From assembly GCA_964393615.1 (NCBI GenBank), contig CAYMUR010000011.1, forward strand, positions 27,927 to 91,926: a DNA stretch of 64,000 nucleotides, read 5' to 3'. The notes under the pieces were generated by a model. That model was given only the letters and a program-made list of their open reading frames with translations, had not been told where the DNA came from and made no database searches. This DNA comes from CAYMUR01 sp964393615. GTDB lineage: Bacteria > Planctomycetota > Planctomycetia > Pirellulales > Pirellulaceae. Positions 7,631 through 16,310 of the stretch are shown in pieces (the first letter of the stretch is position 1; each line of letters opens with the position of its first letter). Both the position numbers and the translations under genes were made by a program.

Positions 7631-9307
7631 ATGGACTTTTTGAGTAAGACTTCGATTCAGGTTACCGAATTGTTTCGCAGTATGTCACCTGGAGCTCGGG
7701 TTATTACGGGTTTGTTGCTGGTGATCGTCGTTGTTAGCCTGAGCTATTTGGTAATCTACCAGCCGACTTCACCAGATGAGTATCTGTTTGGTGCGAGACC
7801 GCTTACCAATGCAGAAATAGCGCGCGCCACGGTAGCCTTTTCCAAGGCGAATTTATCACACTGGGATGCTCAAGGAAATCGGTTATGTGTACCAAAAGGG
7901 CAGAAGCATTTCTATTTGGCGGCACTGGCTGAGAATGAAGCAATGCCCCGGGCGCCTTTCGACTTTGACCAGGAAGCTGTTCGAAGCAGCAATGTGTGGA
8001 CCACGAAAGAACAGCATGCCCAGGGGGTCAAGATGGCTGCCGAGCGGGAATTGTCTTTGATTATTAGACACATGAGTGGTGTGGAGGACGCCATCGTAAA
8101 ATACCAGGAAACGATGGAAGCCAGGTTTCCAAGAAATATAAAAAAGGTGACTGCAAGTGTTTCAGTTTGGCCCCAGGTCGGTTTTCATTTTGACGAAAAT
8201 CATGTGGACAGTATTCGCCACGTTGTGGCCAATGGAATTGGCACCACGCCTAGTCTGGTCGAAGTGGTGGATATGGAATCTGGGATAAGACAGTCGAATC
8301 ATCAGAACGCGGGGTCGTCCCAGGCTGCCAGCCAATACCAAGTGGCGAAAAAAGAATTAGAAACATATTTTGCGCACAAGTCACTCGAAGCGCTGAATAT
8401 GATTCCGGATGCCACCGTTGTTGTTAATGTTGAACTCGACAAGACTGTCGTGGAACGAACCTGGAGCAAGGTTCACGACCCGCAAAAAGCAGTGACAGTT
8501 GCCAGCACGTCAACCACTGAAAATCAGGCGACGAATAATCGTTCAATCTCCGGTGAACCGGGGCTTGTTTCACAGCAAGGTCCGAATGCCGCAACGGCTG
8601 TTAATGATCGCGCCAAGGAGCGTGGGTCGACCACTTCGAAAACGGTGGAGACTACTACCAAGGCGTTGTCGGACGAATACGTGGAGCAGGTCAAGGCGGG
8701 GTTAATTCCTGTCAGTGCTACGGTGGCCGTTTCTATTCCTAAAAGTTACTACCGGAAAGTGTGGCAACAACAGAATCCTCCACCGGCCGGTCAGAAACCT
8801 GAGTTACCGGATGAAAATACGATTAATCAATTTGCCGAAAGTATTAACAACGAGATTAGATCGCACGTTGCCCATGTCCTGCCGTTCGTTCCAGATGACG
8901 GGACTAAAGTGGAGCCGATAAGTGTATTGGCATTTGAGAAACTAGCGGTACCGGAGCCCGAGCGCCCACCGCTTACCGCAACGGCTGCGTCCTGGTTAAG
9001 CCAGAATTGGAGTACCACCGGAATGCTGGCTTTGGGGCTGTTTAGTCTGATCATGCTGAGAGGAATGATTCGTTCATTGCCGCGGCCAATCGAGCCCGAT
9101 GTTCAATCCACGCAGGCATCTTTGGAATCAAGAGAACAGGGAATGGAGCACACGCAAGAGGCCGGTGATGAGAGTGAAGGTGATGAGCGTGTTTTGCAAA
9201 GTTCAATGCGGGAATCTGGGTTGCGCGAAGAATTGGCTGACATGGTACGAGAGAATCCGGATGCGGCTGCCAAAGTGGTCAGTTCATGGATTGAAAATGC
9301 TGCCTAA
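7631..9307 (+). CDS. fliF: Flagellar MS-ring protein FliF
   Basis: 558 residues from an ATG at 7631 preceded by CAGGAG at seven bases; an in-frame TTG at 7604 would add nine residues but has no ribosome site. It has a first membrane segment at about 20-43, ring-building periplasmic domains with V-V-V-N-V-E-L-D-type strands, a low-complexity middle loop rich in Ser, Thr and Asn, a second membrane segment near 455-475, and a cytoplasmic tail that ends in an acidic FliG-binding helix. FliF forms the membrane ring on which the switch, rod and export gate are built. fliG follows after a 130-bp gap. Confidence 0.95.
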   Translation: MDFLSKTSIQVTELFRSMSPGARVITGLLLVIVVVSLSYLVIYQPTSPDEYLFGARPLTNAEIARATVAFSKANLSHWDAQGNRLCVPKGQKHFYLAALAENEAMPRAPFDFDQEAVRSSNVWTTKEQHAQGVKMAAERELSLIIRHMSGVEDAIVKYQETMEARFPRNIKKVTASVSVWPQVGFHFDENHVDSIRHVVANGIGTTPSLVEVVDMESGIRQSNHQNAGSSQAASQYQVAKKELETYFAHKSLEALNMIPDATVVVNVELDKTVVERTWSKVHDPQKAVTVASTSTTENQATNNRSISGEPGLVSQQGPNAATAVNDRAKERGSTTSKTVETTTKALSDEYVEQVKAGLIPVSATVAVSIPKSYYRKVWQQQNPPPAGQKPELPDENTINQFAESINNEIRSHVAHVLPFVPDDGTKVEPISVLAFEKLAVPEPERPPLTATAASWLSQNWSTTGMLALGLFSLIMLRGMIRSLPRPIEPDVQSTQASLESREQGMEHTQEAGDESEGDERVLQSSMRESGLREELADMVRENPDAAAKVVSSWIENAA

Positions 9308-9437
9308 GGATGGGAGGGATAAGGGGGAGGACGGATGTACGTTTAGATTCTGTGTATTCAGCTTGTCGCGTGATGCAAAGCAATCGTGTTTTCGATAAAA
9401 AGTTAACTGATTTGATACGGAGTTTTAAGGCGGAGTG

Positions 9438-10553
9438 ATGGACGAAAAAAAATTACGCAAAGCTGCTGTGTTGGTATCGAATTTAGACCGTGATACAGCT
9501 GCTCAAATACTTAGGCAACTTCGACCGAGTCAGGCAGCCCGAGTTCGCATGGCAGCAGATCAGCTGCCGGAGGTATCTGAGATAGAGAGGCAAACTGTTC
9601 TCAAGGAATTTTTGCAAAAAGGGACCGCTGCGCCGTCCGACGTGCCTGTGGGTGTAGAATTAGACGGATCCCTGGTTCAAAAATTACAAAAGGCCGTTTC
9701 GGATGAGAGTGCCATTTCTGGAGAGAAACAAAAGGTTGTTGCTAGTGTGGCGGAGGATGAATTCGAAGTATTGCACCACGCAGATGGTGCCGCCCTAGCT
9801 CCGTTATTGGCAGGTGAACACCCGCAGACAATTGCTGTGGTGCTGTCCAGGCTTCCTGTTGACTCTGCTGCGGAAGTGTTATTACGTCTTCACCCACAGC
9901 TCCAGGCGACTGTTGCGAAACGTCTATTGGATTTGGATGAGACCGATGTGGAGATACTGCAGGAAATCGAGAAGGAGCTTGAAACGACATTGCAAAAAAG
10001 TCTTCGGTCGGCCCGCCGACGGCATGCCGGTGTCCAGGCATTGCAAAAAATAATTCATGCAGCACCTGCGGTTGATCAAGATCGGTTGATTTCAAATTTC
10101 AAAAAGTTTGATTTGTCGTTGAACGACACTCCGGACGCAGATGGTGACAAACCTTCGGCTGTTGAACACTTTCATGTTTCATCCAGTCATCCAAAAAGTG
10201 GGAAACCTGGTTTTTCTCTCGACCTGTCTGCTCTCGAGCCATCTGGTCCGTCCGAAGCTCCACAGCCGGGCACAGAAAGGATACGCCACTGGGAGTTTTC
10301 CCAGGTTACAGAGTTAGCGGACGATGCGCTTTATCGCGTGCTAAAAGAGATAGGCCCGGAGGTTGCGAGGTTGGCATTAATTGGCGCGAATCAATCCTTC
10401 ATTGACCGAGTGTTGTCCCAGTTGCCCCACTCAAAGGCCGAACGTTTGCAACAACAACTCATTGAAATACCCCCAACTCATTTGCGCGACGTTGAATTGG
10501 CGCAAAAACAAATGGCATCTGTTGCCGCACACGTTTCCCAATCTGCTGTTTAA
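9438..10553 (+). CDS. fliG: Flagellar motor switch protein FliG
   Basis: 371 residues. N-terminal and middle helical repeats include L-A-G-E-H-P-Q-T-I-A-V-V-L-S (the middle-domain signature), and the C-terminal domain carries the charged torque helix around residues 300-345. FliG binds FliF at its N-terminus, FliM/FliN through its middle domain and MotA through its C-terminus. A spacer of about 70 residues rich in Ser, Pro and Gly (roughly 225-280) separates the middle and C-terminal domains and is longer than usual. The ATG at 9438 follows AAGG at seven bases. fliM, its usual partner, is not in this locus. Confidence 0.93.
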   Translation: MDEKKLRKAAVLVSNLDRDTAAQILRQLRPSQAARVRMAADQLPEVSEIERQTVLKEFLQKGTAAPSDVPVGVELDGSLVQKLQKAVSDESAISGEKQKVVASVAEDEFEVLHHADGAALAPLLAGEHPQTIAVVLSRLPVDSAAEVLLRLHPQLQATVAKRLLDLDETDVEILQEIEKELETTLQKSLRSARRRHAGVQALQKIIHAAPAVDQDRLISNFKKFDLSLNDTPDADGDKPSAVEHFHVSSSHPKSGKPGFSLDLSALEPSGPSEAPQPGTERIRHWEFSQVTELADDALYRVLKEIGPEVARLALIGANQSFIDRVLSQLPHSKAERLQQQLIEIPPTHLRDVELAQKQMASVAAHVSQSAV

Positions 10554-10594
10554 GGGGATGTTTGCGAAATAAACTGTCGGAGACCTTAAATCGT

Positions 10595-11263
10595 ATGGCT
10601 ACGATTATCAAATCTGGACGTGATATTGAAACAGGGCGTGACGTACGGGCCGTCGAGTTCAATCTGGTGGATATGTCGGACCAAGCCGAAAAATATTTGG
10701 ACGACGTTCGGCAGCAAGCGGCTGAATTGGTCGCCATGGCAAATCGCGAAGCCGAGGAAATTCGTCAGCGCGCAGAAACTGCAGGCCGTGAAGCAGCGAT
10801 GCGAGAAGTTGAAAAGCACATACAACAACAAATCTCACAACAACTGAGGACGGTTTTTCCTGCAATTGGGCAAATGGTCGAAACGTTTGAAAAGTCGCAG
10901 CACGCGTGGTTTGCACAGTGGGAGTCAGGTGTTGTTAAGTTGGCGACAGCCATTGCTGCCCGTGTAATTCGCCGCGAGGTGAGACAGGAACCGAAAATTA
11001 CTCTCGATTGGGTCACTGAGTCCTTGCAAATGATTGCCAGTCAACGCCGAATGACAGTACGCCTTCATCCGGAAGACTATGCTGCGTTACGCAATGAGGT
11101 AAAAACACTGGCAACTCGTTTGCGAGGGTTAGCGCCTACAGAAATCATTGCCGATGCAAATATTGAACGTGGAGGATGTCGTGCCGACACAGAATCGGGG
11201 ACGATCGATCATCAGATTGAGTCTCAGTTAAATCGGATTGAAGAAGAGATACTTGGAACGTGA
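10595..11263 (+). CDS. fliH: Flagellar export ATPase regulator FliH
   Basis: About 222 residues from the ATG at 10595; a TTG at 10562 is an alternative start. After a short N-terminus there is a long coiled coil with repeated A-x-x-E-A-x-E-I-R-Q-R-A (about 35-90), then the C-terminal FliH domain with R-L-H-P-E-D-Y and the hallmark G-G-C-R-A-D-T-E-S-G-T-I-D. FliH holds and inhibits the FliI ATPase and guides it to the export gate. fliI and fliJ follow. Confidence 0.9.
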   Translation: MATIIKSGRDIETGRDVRAVEFNLVDMSDQAEKYLDDVRQQAAELVAMANREAEEIRQRAETAGREAAMREVEKHIQQQISQQLRTVFPAIGQMVETFEKSQHAWFAQWESGVVKLATAIAARVIRREVRQEPKITLDWVTESLQMIASQRRMTVRLHPEDYAALRNEVKTLATRLRGLAPTEIIADANIERGGCRADTESGTIDHQIESQLNRIEEEILGT

Positions 11264-11471
11264 TACATACAATGCAGAGAAAATTTCTAGGATGAGTCTA
11301 AAGAATCGTTTGAAAATGGTAAAAGCGAGGTCGGCCTTCACGTGGTGCCAGCAGCATGTTTTTGCAAGGAGACCATCTGTGACTGGGTAGGGTTCACAGG
11401 TGGCGTCGACAATTTGTTTCAGGTCAAGGCCGGTGCCGAATCGTGTGTGTCTGTAGATTTCGTGGAATGAA

Positions 11472-12833
11472 ATGCAACAATTAATAGATCAGATTACGAA
11501 TACCAACACCTGTGATATTTCAGGTAGCGTCGTTCGTACCGAAGGGATGGCAACGGAGGTTGCTGATTTTCCGGTACCGATTGGTTCGTTGGTTGAAATT
11601 CAGGCAGCGGGGGACAAGCCTGTTCGGGGAGAGGTAATCGGGTTTCGCGACCGTTTTACGGTGATTTACCCGTTTCGTCACCTATCTGGCGTTCGTTCAG
11701 GTAGTCGGGCCAGGTTAGTGCAGACGTCGCGGTACTTGTCGGTTGGGACGAAGCTGCTTGGGCGTGTTATTAATGCGCACGGAAAATGTATCGATGGGTT
11801 TCCGCAACCGGTGACGCAAGGTCGCATACGACGGGTGCAGTGTTCTCCGGGAGCAATGGAACGACCGGCCGTTGATACAGCGCTTGCTACTGGGGTAAGA
11901 GCGATTGATAGTTTATTGACATGTGGTCGTGGTGGACGGATTGGTATTTTTTCAGGGGCTGGTGTAGGCAAAAGTGTTCTACTGGGAATGATGTCTCGCT
12001 ATACCGATGCGGATGTCATAGTCCTTGGTTTAGTGGGCGAGCGAGGACGAGAAGTTAAGGAATTTATGACGAGGGACCTCGGACCGGAGGGACTGAAGAA
12101 AAGCGTGATCGTAGTCGCGACAAGTGATGAGCCGGCAATCGTAAGGATGCATGCCGCCCAGACAGCAACTGCTGTGGCGGAGTATTTTCGCGACTGCGGC
12201 AAAAAGGTAATGCTCGTCATTGATTCGATCACGCGGTTTGCCATGGCACAGCGAGAAATCGGTTTGGCTGCCGGAGAACCACCGGCGACACGCGGGTATC
12301 CGCCGAGTACTTTTTCATTGTTACCGCAATTGTTGGAGCGCGCCGGAAATAATTCGACAGGCAGTATCACTGGATTCTATTCGGTATTGGTGGAGGGCGA
12401 TGATTTGAGCGAGCCCGTTAGTGATGCGGTTCGTGGGTTGCTGGATGGACACATTGTGCTATCCCGAGATCTCGCGAATCAAGCACATTTCCCTGCGATC
12501 GATGTTTTAGAAAGTCTCAGTCGTTTGATGCCGCAGGTGGTGCCTTCGGATCAGCTGTCAGCTGCCGCGACGGTCCGAAATATTTTGGCGGCATACCGCG
12601 AAAATGAGGATCTCATTTCAATCGGAGCCTATCGGGCAGGGAGTAATCGACGTGTGGACGTCGCCATCGCAATGCGTGAAGCGATTCATCGTTTTTTGCG
12701 ACAATCGCCAGAAGATCGTTGTGACATGGTTGCTGCACGGGACATGCTGTCGGCGATTGGCCGCAAATGTCAAGAACAATTAAGCGTTTCAAAACCATCC
12801 GCAGCGGTTGACGTTGCAGCGACGTCTCCGTGA
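11472..12833 (+). CDS. fliI: Flagellum-specific ATP synthase FliI
   Basis: 453 residues, with a beta-barrel N-terminal domain, Walker A S-G-A-G-V-G-K-S at 161-168, the V-G-E-R-G-R-E-V signature, Walker B V-M-L-V-I-D-S, and the type III ATPase stretch A-A-G-E-P-P-A-T-R-G-Y-P-P-S. It powers unfolding and delivery of export substrates. A 208-bp gap without a visible gene or promoter separates it from fliH. The ATG at 11472 has only a weak ribosome site. Confidence 0.96.
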   Translation: MQQLIDQITNTNTCDISGSVVRTEGMATEVADFPVPIGSLVEIQAAGDKPVRGEVIGFRDRFTVIYPFRHLSGVRSGSRARLVQTSRYLSVGTKLLGRVINAHGKCIDGFPQPVTQGRIRRVQCSPGAMERPAVDTALATGVRAIDSLLTCGRGGRIGIFSGAGVGKSVLLGMMSRYTDADVIVLGLVGERGREVKEFMTRDLGPEGLKKSVIVVATSDEPAIVRMHAAQTATAVAEYFRDCGKKVMLVIDSITRFAMAQREIGLAAGEPPATRGYPPSTFSLLPQLLERAGNNSTGSITGFYSVLVEGDDLSEPVSDAVRGLLDGHIVLSRDLANQAHFPAIDVLESLSRLMPQVVPSDQLSAAATVRNILAAYRENEDLISIGAYRAGSNRRVDVAIAMREAIHRFLRQSPEDRCDMVAARDMLSAIGRKCQEQLSVSKPSAAVDVAATSP

Positions 12834-12861
12834 TGTACAGAAAAAAGATTGTAAACAGGAC

Positions 12862-13329
12862 ATGCCTGATTTTCATTTCCGCCTGGATGCCGTCATGAAA
12901 TTGCGTGAACACGTACGTGAAGAGCGACTCGAAGAATTGGGAAATGCATTTGAGGCGGAAAGGTTGCTTCTGGATAAAATCAGCAACATTACTTGTGAGC
13001 TGGAAGATATACGGAGGGTTCTCCAGGGATCGTCGAATCGAGGGCAGATCGACATGGACAAATTGTTATCTGTACGACGGTATGAATTTCAGTTGATGTC
13101 GCAAAAACGTGAACTTGAGAAGCACATACAGGAAATAGAAACAGAGATTGAACGACGTCGTACTGCCGTTGTCATGGCGGATCGAGAGGTGCGTGTACTG
13201 GAGAAAATTAGTGAAAAGCGGCAGGCAGAATTCGATGCCAACCAACAACGTCATGAAAATAAAATACTCGATGAATTTGTGTCTGGACGGCGTGATCCTC
13301 AGGAAGATGTTTCACTATGGGTAAATTGA
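12862..13329 (+). CDS. fliJ: FliJ-like flagellar export chaperone
   Basis: About 155 residues from the ATG at 12862. The start M-P-D-F-H-F-R-L-D-A-V is typical of FliJ (F-x-F-R-L-x-x-V), and the rest is a continuous coiled coil rich in Glu, Arg and Gln. FliJ is the central stalk of the FliI hexamer and contacts FlhA. The frame continues upstream into the end of fliI, but that part is an overlap. The last 13 bases overlap the next gene, so the pair is probably coupled. Confidence 0.85.
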   Translation: MPDFHFRLDAVMKLREHVREERLEELGNAFEAERLLLDKISNITCELEDIRRVLQGSSNRGQIDMDKLLSVRRYEFQLMSQKRELEKHIQEIETEIERRRTAVVMADREVRVLEKISEKRQAEFDANQQRHENKILDEFVSGRRDPQEDVSLWVN

Positions 13330-14018
13330 TTGACCTGCTGTCAGCTCTGTTTGTTTATTTTTGCATAGCGACTGTGCTCACGACTGGAGTGATCGTCGGT
13401 GTGCTTTGTCAGCAGGGATATTTACAGGCTGAAAAAGTGGTCGAGATCCTGGCAGTCATGCATGGTCTGCCGCCTCAGTCAGGTAGTGGAGGCGAGAGTG
13501 GAAATGTCACGAACCAGCCTAGTAAGATTCAGCCCATCGAAAAGATCAAGCGAGAGCATCGGTTGCAGAGTCTTGACCTGGCGCTGNNNNNNNNNNCGGT
13601 TGAAAAAGGATTGCGCAGGATCGACGCAATTCGCGAAGAAGTAAAGGGTGCTAGTAAGCGTTACGAAATAAAACGGACTGCGTTCTTGAATCGCATCGGA
13701 CAGATGGAATTGGAGGCTCAGCAGGATGCATTGTTGCACACACGAGCCGCGTTGGAAAACATGAAGCCCGCTCAACAAAAGATGATGATTGAAAAAATGA
13801 TCGATACGGCGCCGAACCAAGGCCTGGAAGATGCCGTTGCGATTATTCGAGCCATGCCAGCGGAGTTGCAACGGAAATTGCACGTGGAATTCAAAACCGA
13901 TCGACCACAAGACAATGAAACCTTATTTAAAATACTACGCGAAATTCGCAGTGGAAAACCGACAGCCTCTTTTTTTGAAGCTACACGAAAGGAGTTCGAA
14001 GTCCCTAAAAGGACATAG
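13317..14018 (+). CDS. MotE-like membrane-anchored coiled-coil protein (contains a sequence gap)
   Basis: About 233 residues, with a membrane segment at about 7-31, a charged linker, a coiled coil, and a helical C-terminal domain (Q-Q-K-M-M-I-E-K-M-I-D ... A-I-I-R-A-M-P) that recalls the MgtE-N/FliG-like domain of MotE. MotE proteins are stator-associated and are often coded between fliJ and fliK, as here. Ten N (13587-13596) interrupt the gene near residue 91. The reading frame is the same on both sides, so the gene is likely intact, but the true number of missing residues is unknown. The ATG lies inside the end of fliJ. Confidence 0.6.
   Translation: MGKLIDLLSALFVYFCIATVLTTGVIVGVLCQQGYLQAEKVVEILAVMHGLPPQSGSGGESGNVTNQPSKIQPIEKIKREHRLQSLDLALXXXXVEKGLRRIDAIREEVKGASKRYEIKRTAFLNRIGQMELEAQQDALLHTRAALENMKPAQQKMMIEKMIDTAPNQGLEDAVAIIRAMPAELQRKLHVEFKTDRPQDNETLFKILREIRSGKPTASFFEATRKEFEVPKRT
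13587..13596. other. Assembly gap of ten N
   Basis: Ten undetermined bases lie inside the MotE-like gene. The length is probably a placeholder. Both flanks are coding in the same frame. Confidence 0.95.
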
Positions 14019-14188
14019 AAGGAATGTTGTCTTCGTTTGTCGTGATCGCAAATTTAAAAATGATCAAGGACAGTTTTCAATTTGAGGCAAGTCAACAAAA
14101 TCGAAAGTGAGATTTGGTTCCTTGTGGGGAAGTAAATTGCGTGTGGCCCGTTGTCCACAGAATAGCTTGATACGAAACAGGAAATGTC

Positions 14189-15583
14189 ATGTCTTCTTTG
14201 CCGCTGAATACATTATCGCAATCCACATCTTTGGAAAATGCAGCGCGGGCGACACCTGTTTCTGTTGAGAATCCAGTGGGTCGTGGCGTGTTCGAGGAAC
14301 ATCTTGGAGGGCGTCAGGAGGCGCCAGGAGATGCATCAGCATCGTTGGACCATCAGGTGCAGCGAAAAACAAAGAGATTGGAAAAACAGGCCGAGTCGGA
14401 GAGCCTGTCGCCAGAAGCAAGATTTGACGAGAGAGAACAGGCCGAGGCTGACCAACCGAATGATGACAAAGTTGGTGGGCCGATGGAAGGGAGCCCTGAT
14501 CGGTTGTTAAAGGAGACCATAGAATTGTCGGCCCGCGGGAATGATTCTGCCGAAGTAACGGAATCTTTGCAGCGGGAAGGCGGTGGTGGGGCAGAACCTG
14601 GCAATGCTGGCTTGGTCCGCGAAGTTGAGGACAGCACGGCAAGCGTGACAGTTGTGCATGATTTAGAGCGCGAACGGTACCGGGATAGATTGGTTACAGA
14701 AGCCAATGCTTACCGGTCAGGTGTTGTCAGGCAGGCTACTTCATTTACGGCGGGAATTGAGGAGGCAAGTCATTTGACGCCTCACCGTGATGATCAATCA
14801 GGGTCAAAAGAGAATCTTACAGCTGGAGCTGGGAGTGATGTAGCGACGCAGGGCAGAGCAGAAAAAAATAGTGAACCGAGAGATGGGATTTCAGGCTCTA
14901 TGGTTTCATGGTCAGAGAGCAATCAATCCGGAGTCTCAGGTGGCGGTGATACGGTACGCCGTCCGTTGGTGCTGAACCAGGAATTGTCCGTCCAGTCACT
15001 ACTTTCCGGGGGAAACAATTCAGTGGAAGATAAGCAGGAACCAACCAGTGAGCCAGGGACGATGGGCCAGGATCTGAAAAACGGCCCTGTAGCGTCGGGA
15101 AAAAGTTTTTCACGGTCTGCGGGCGCAGCAAGTGATCCCGCGACTGGCTTTCAGCAGGCTCGTTTCATTCAACGCGTAACCAAGGCTTTTCAAATTGCAG
15201 AGCAACGGGGTGAGCCGATACGGCTGCGACTGCACCCTCCTGAACTCGGCTCGTTACGGTTGGAGGTCAAACTAGAAGGTAACCTTATGGTGGCTCGTAT
15301 CGAAGCGGAGACGCAATCGGCCCGGATGTTGCTGATTGACCATTTGCCGTTGTTGCGAGACAGATTGGCGGAGCAGGAAATCCAAATACAGCAGTTTGAC
15401 GTGGATTTGCTCGACCAACGCTCTACCAATGCGGACGAGCGACAAGAGAAAGAAAAACCTGAGCGATCTACCGAGGAACTAGGTGGGAATCTGGAATCGT
15501 CAGATGACAACTCACTAGGTGAAAATGGCTTGCCGAAACGGGAGGTGGGTCGCAGGGATGGCCAATTGGATGTACGTATTTGA
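14189..15583 (+). CDS. fliK: Flagellar hook-length control protein FliK
   Basis: 464 residues. The first 310 or so are disordered and rich in Glu, Ser, Gly and Asp, as expected of a secreted molecular ruler. The C-terminal domain (about 325-405) carries the FliK signature L-R-L-H-P-P-E-L-G-S-L-R-L-E-V and the following L-R-D-R-L-A-E-Q-E-I. FliK measures the hook and switches export specificity through FlhB. It precedes flgD and flgE, the cap and hook genes. AGGA six bases before the ATG supports the start. Confidence 0.9.
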   Translation: MSSLPLNTLSQSTSLENAARATPVSVENPVGRGVFEEHLGGRQEAPGDASASLDHQVQRKTKRLEKQAESESLSPEARFDEREQAEADQPNDDKVGGPMEGSPDRLLKETIELSARGNDSAEVTESLQREGGGGAEPGNAGLVREVEDSTASVTVVHDLERERYRDRLVTEANAYRSGVVRQATSFTAGIEEASHLTPHRDDQSGSKENLTAGAGSDVATQGRAEKNSEPRDGISGSMVSWSESNQSGVSGGGDTVRRPLVLNQELSVQSLLSGGNNSVEDKQEPTSEPGTMGQDLKNGPVASGKSFSRSAGAASDPATGFQQARFIQRVTKAFQIAEQRGEPIRLRLHPPELGSLRLEVKLEGNLMVARIEAETQSARMLLIDHLPLLRDRLAEQEIQIQQFDVDLLDQRSTNADERQEKEKPERSTEELGGNLESSDDNSLGENGLPKREVGRRDGQLDVRI

Positions 15584-15693
15584 TGGGCCCATGAATCTTT
15601 GACCATGTAGAGCAGTAACGTTTTTCACTCGAGGCAGGTCCTAGGAACTATCAGCCACATAAAGTTCACCAAAATCAAAGTGAAAGGTTTTTC

Positions 15694-16128
15694 ATGTCTC
15701 GTATACCAACGATTAGCCCCATTGCAAGACCTGACGCGGAACGTCCCGCGGGTAATGAGCTTGCGAACGTCGGCGTGGATACTTTTCTGGAACTGATGAT
15801 TGCCGAATTACAAAATCAGGATCCGCTGAATCCTCTTGACAACAGTGAACTGGTCGGCCAAATAGGCCAGATTCGAGAGATCAGTGCGACCAATCAATTG
15901 ACGGACACATTGCAAGCTATTATTACAGGGCAAAATTTGGCTTCAGCCAGCAGTCTTATCGGGCAAAATGTAGCGGCCCTAGCCGATGATGGCAGCACTG
16001 TGGAAGGTTTTGTCGACCGTGTTTCCATTGAAGTGAATGGTGACGACAGTCGTCAACGGACCATCAAGGTACAAGTTGGTGAACAAAGCATTGCGTTAGA
16101 AAATATTCGTGAAGTCATCGCGGGCTAG
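15694..16128 (+). CDS. flgD: Flagellar hook-capping protein FlgD (short form)
   Basis: 144 residues, with the conserved N-terminal motif F-L-E-L-M-I-A-E-L-Q-N-Q-D-P-L-N-P-L-D-N and the S-L-I-G-Q-N-V segment. FlgD is exported and caps the growing hook. The usual Fn-III and Tudor-like C-terminal domains of longer FlgD proteins (220 residues or more) are mostly missing, so this is a compact form rather than a truncation: the frame ends cleanly. AAAGG precedes the ATG. Confidence 0.92.
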   Translation: MSRIPTISPIARPDAERPAGNELANVGVDTFLELMIAELQNQDPLNPLDNSELVGQIGQIREISATNQLTDTLQAIITGQNLASASSLIGQNVAALADDGSTVEGFVDRVSIEVNGDDSRQRTIKVQVGEQSIALENIREVIAG

Positions 16129-16310
16129 CGAATTCGGATCGAAAAAAAATGTGTTGCGTGGGTCAACTTGGGCGATTCACGAGGTTAGAGGTTTGGGTTT
16201 TAGGTTCGCGGCGGGAATGGATACAGCATCGAATCTCCAAGTACTCACTATTTCACAATTTATCTTTATACCATTACTAAGTATTCGCCAAATTCAGGGA
16301 GGGGTTTGAT

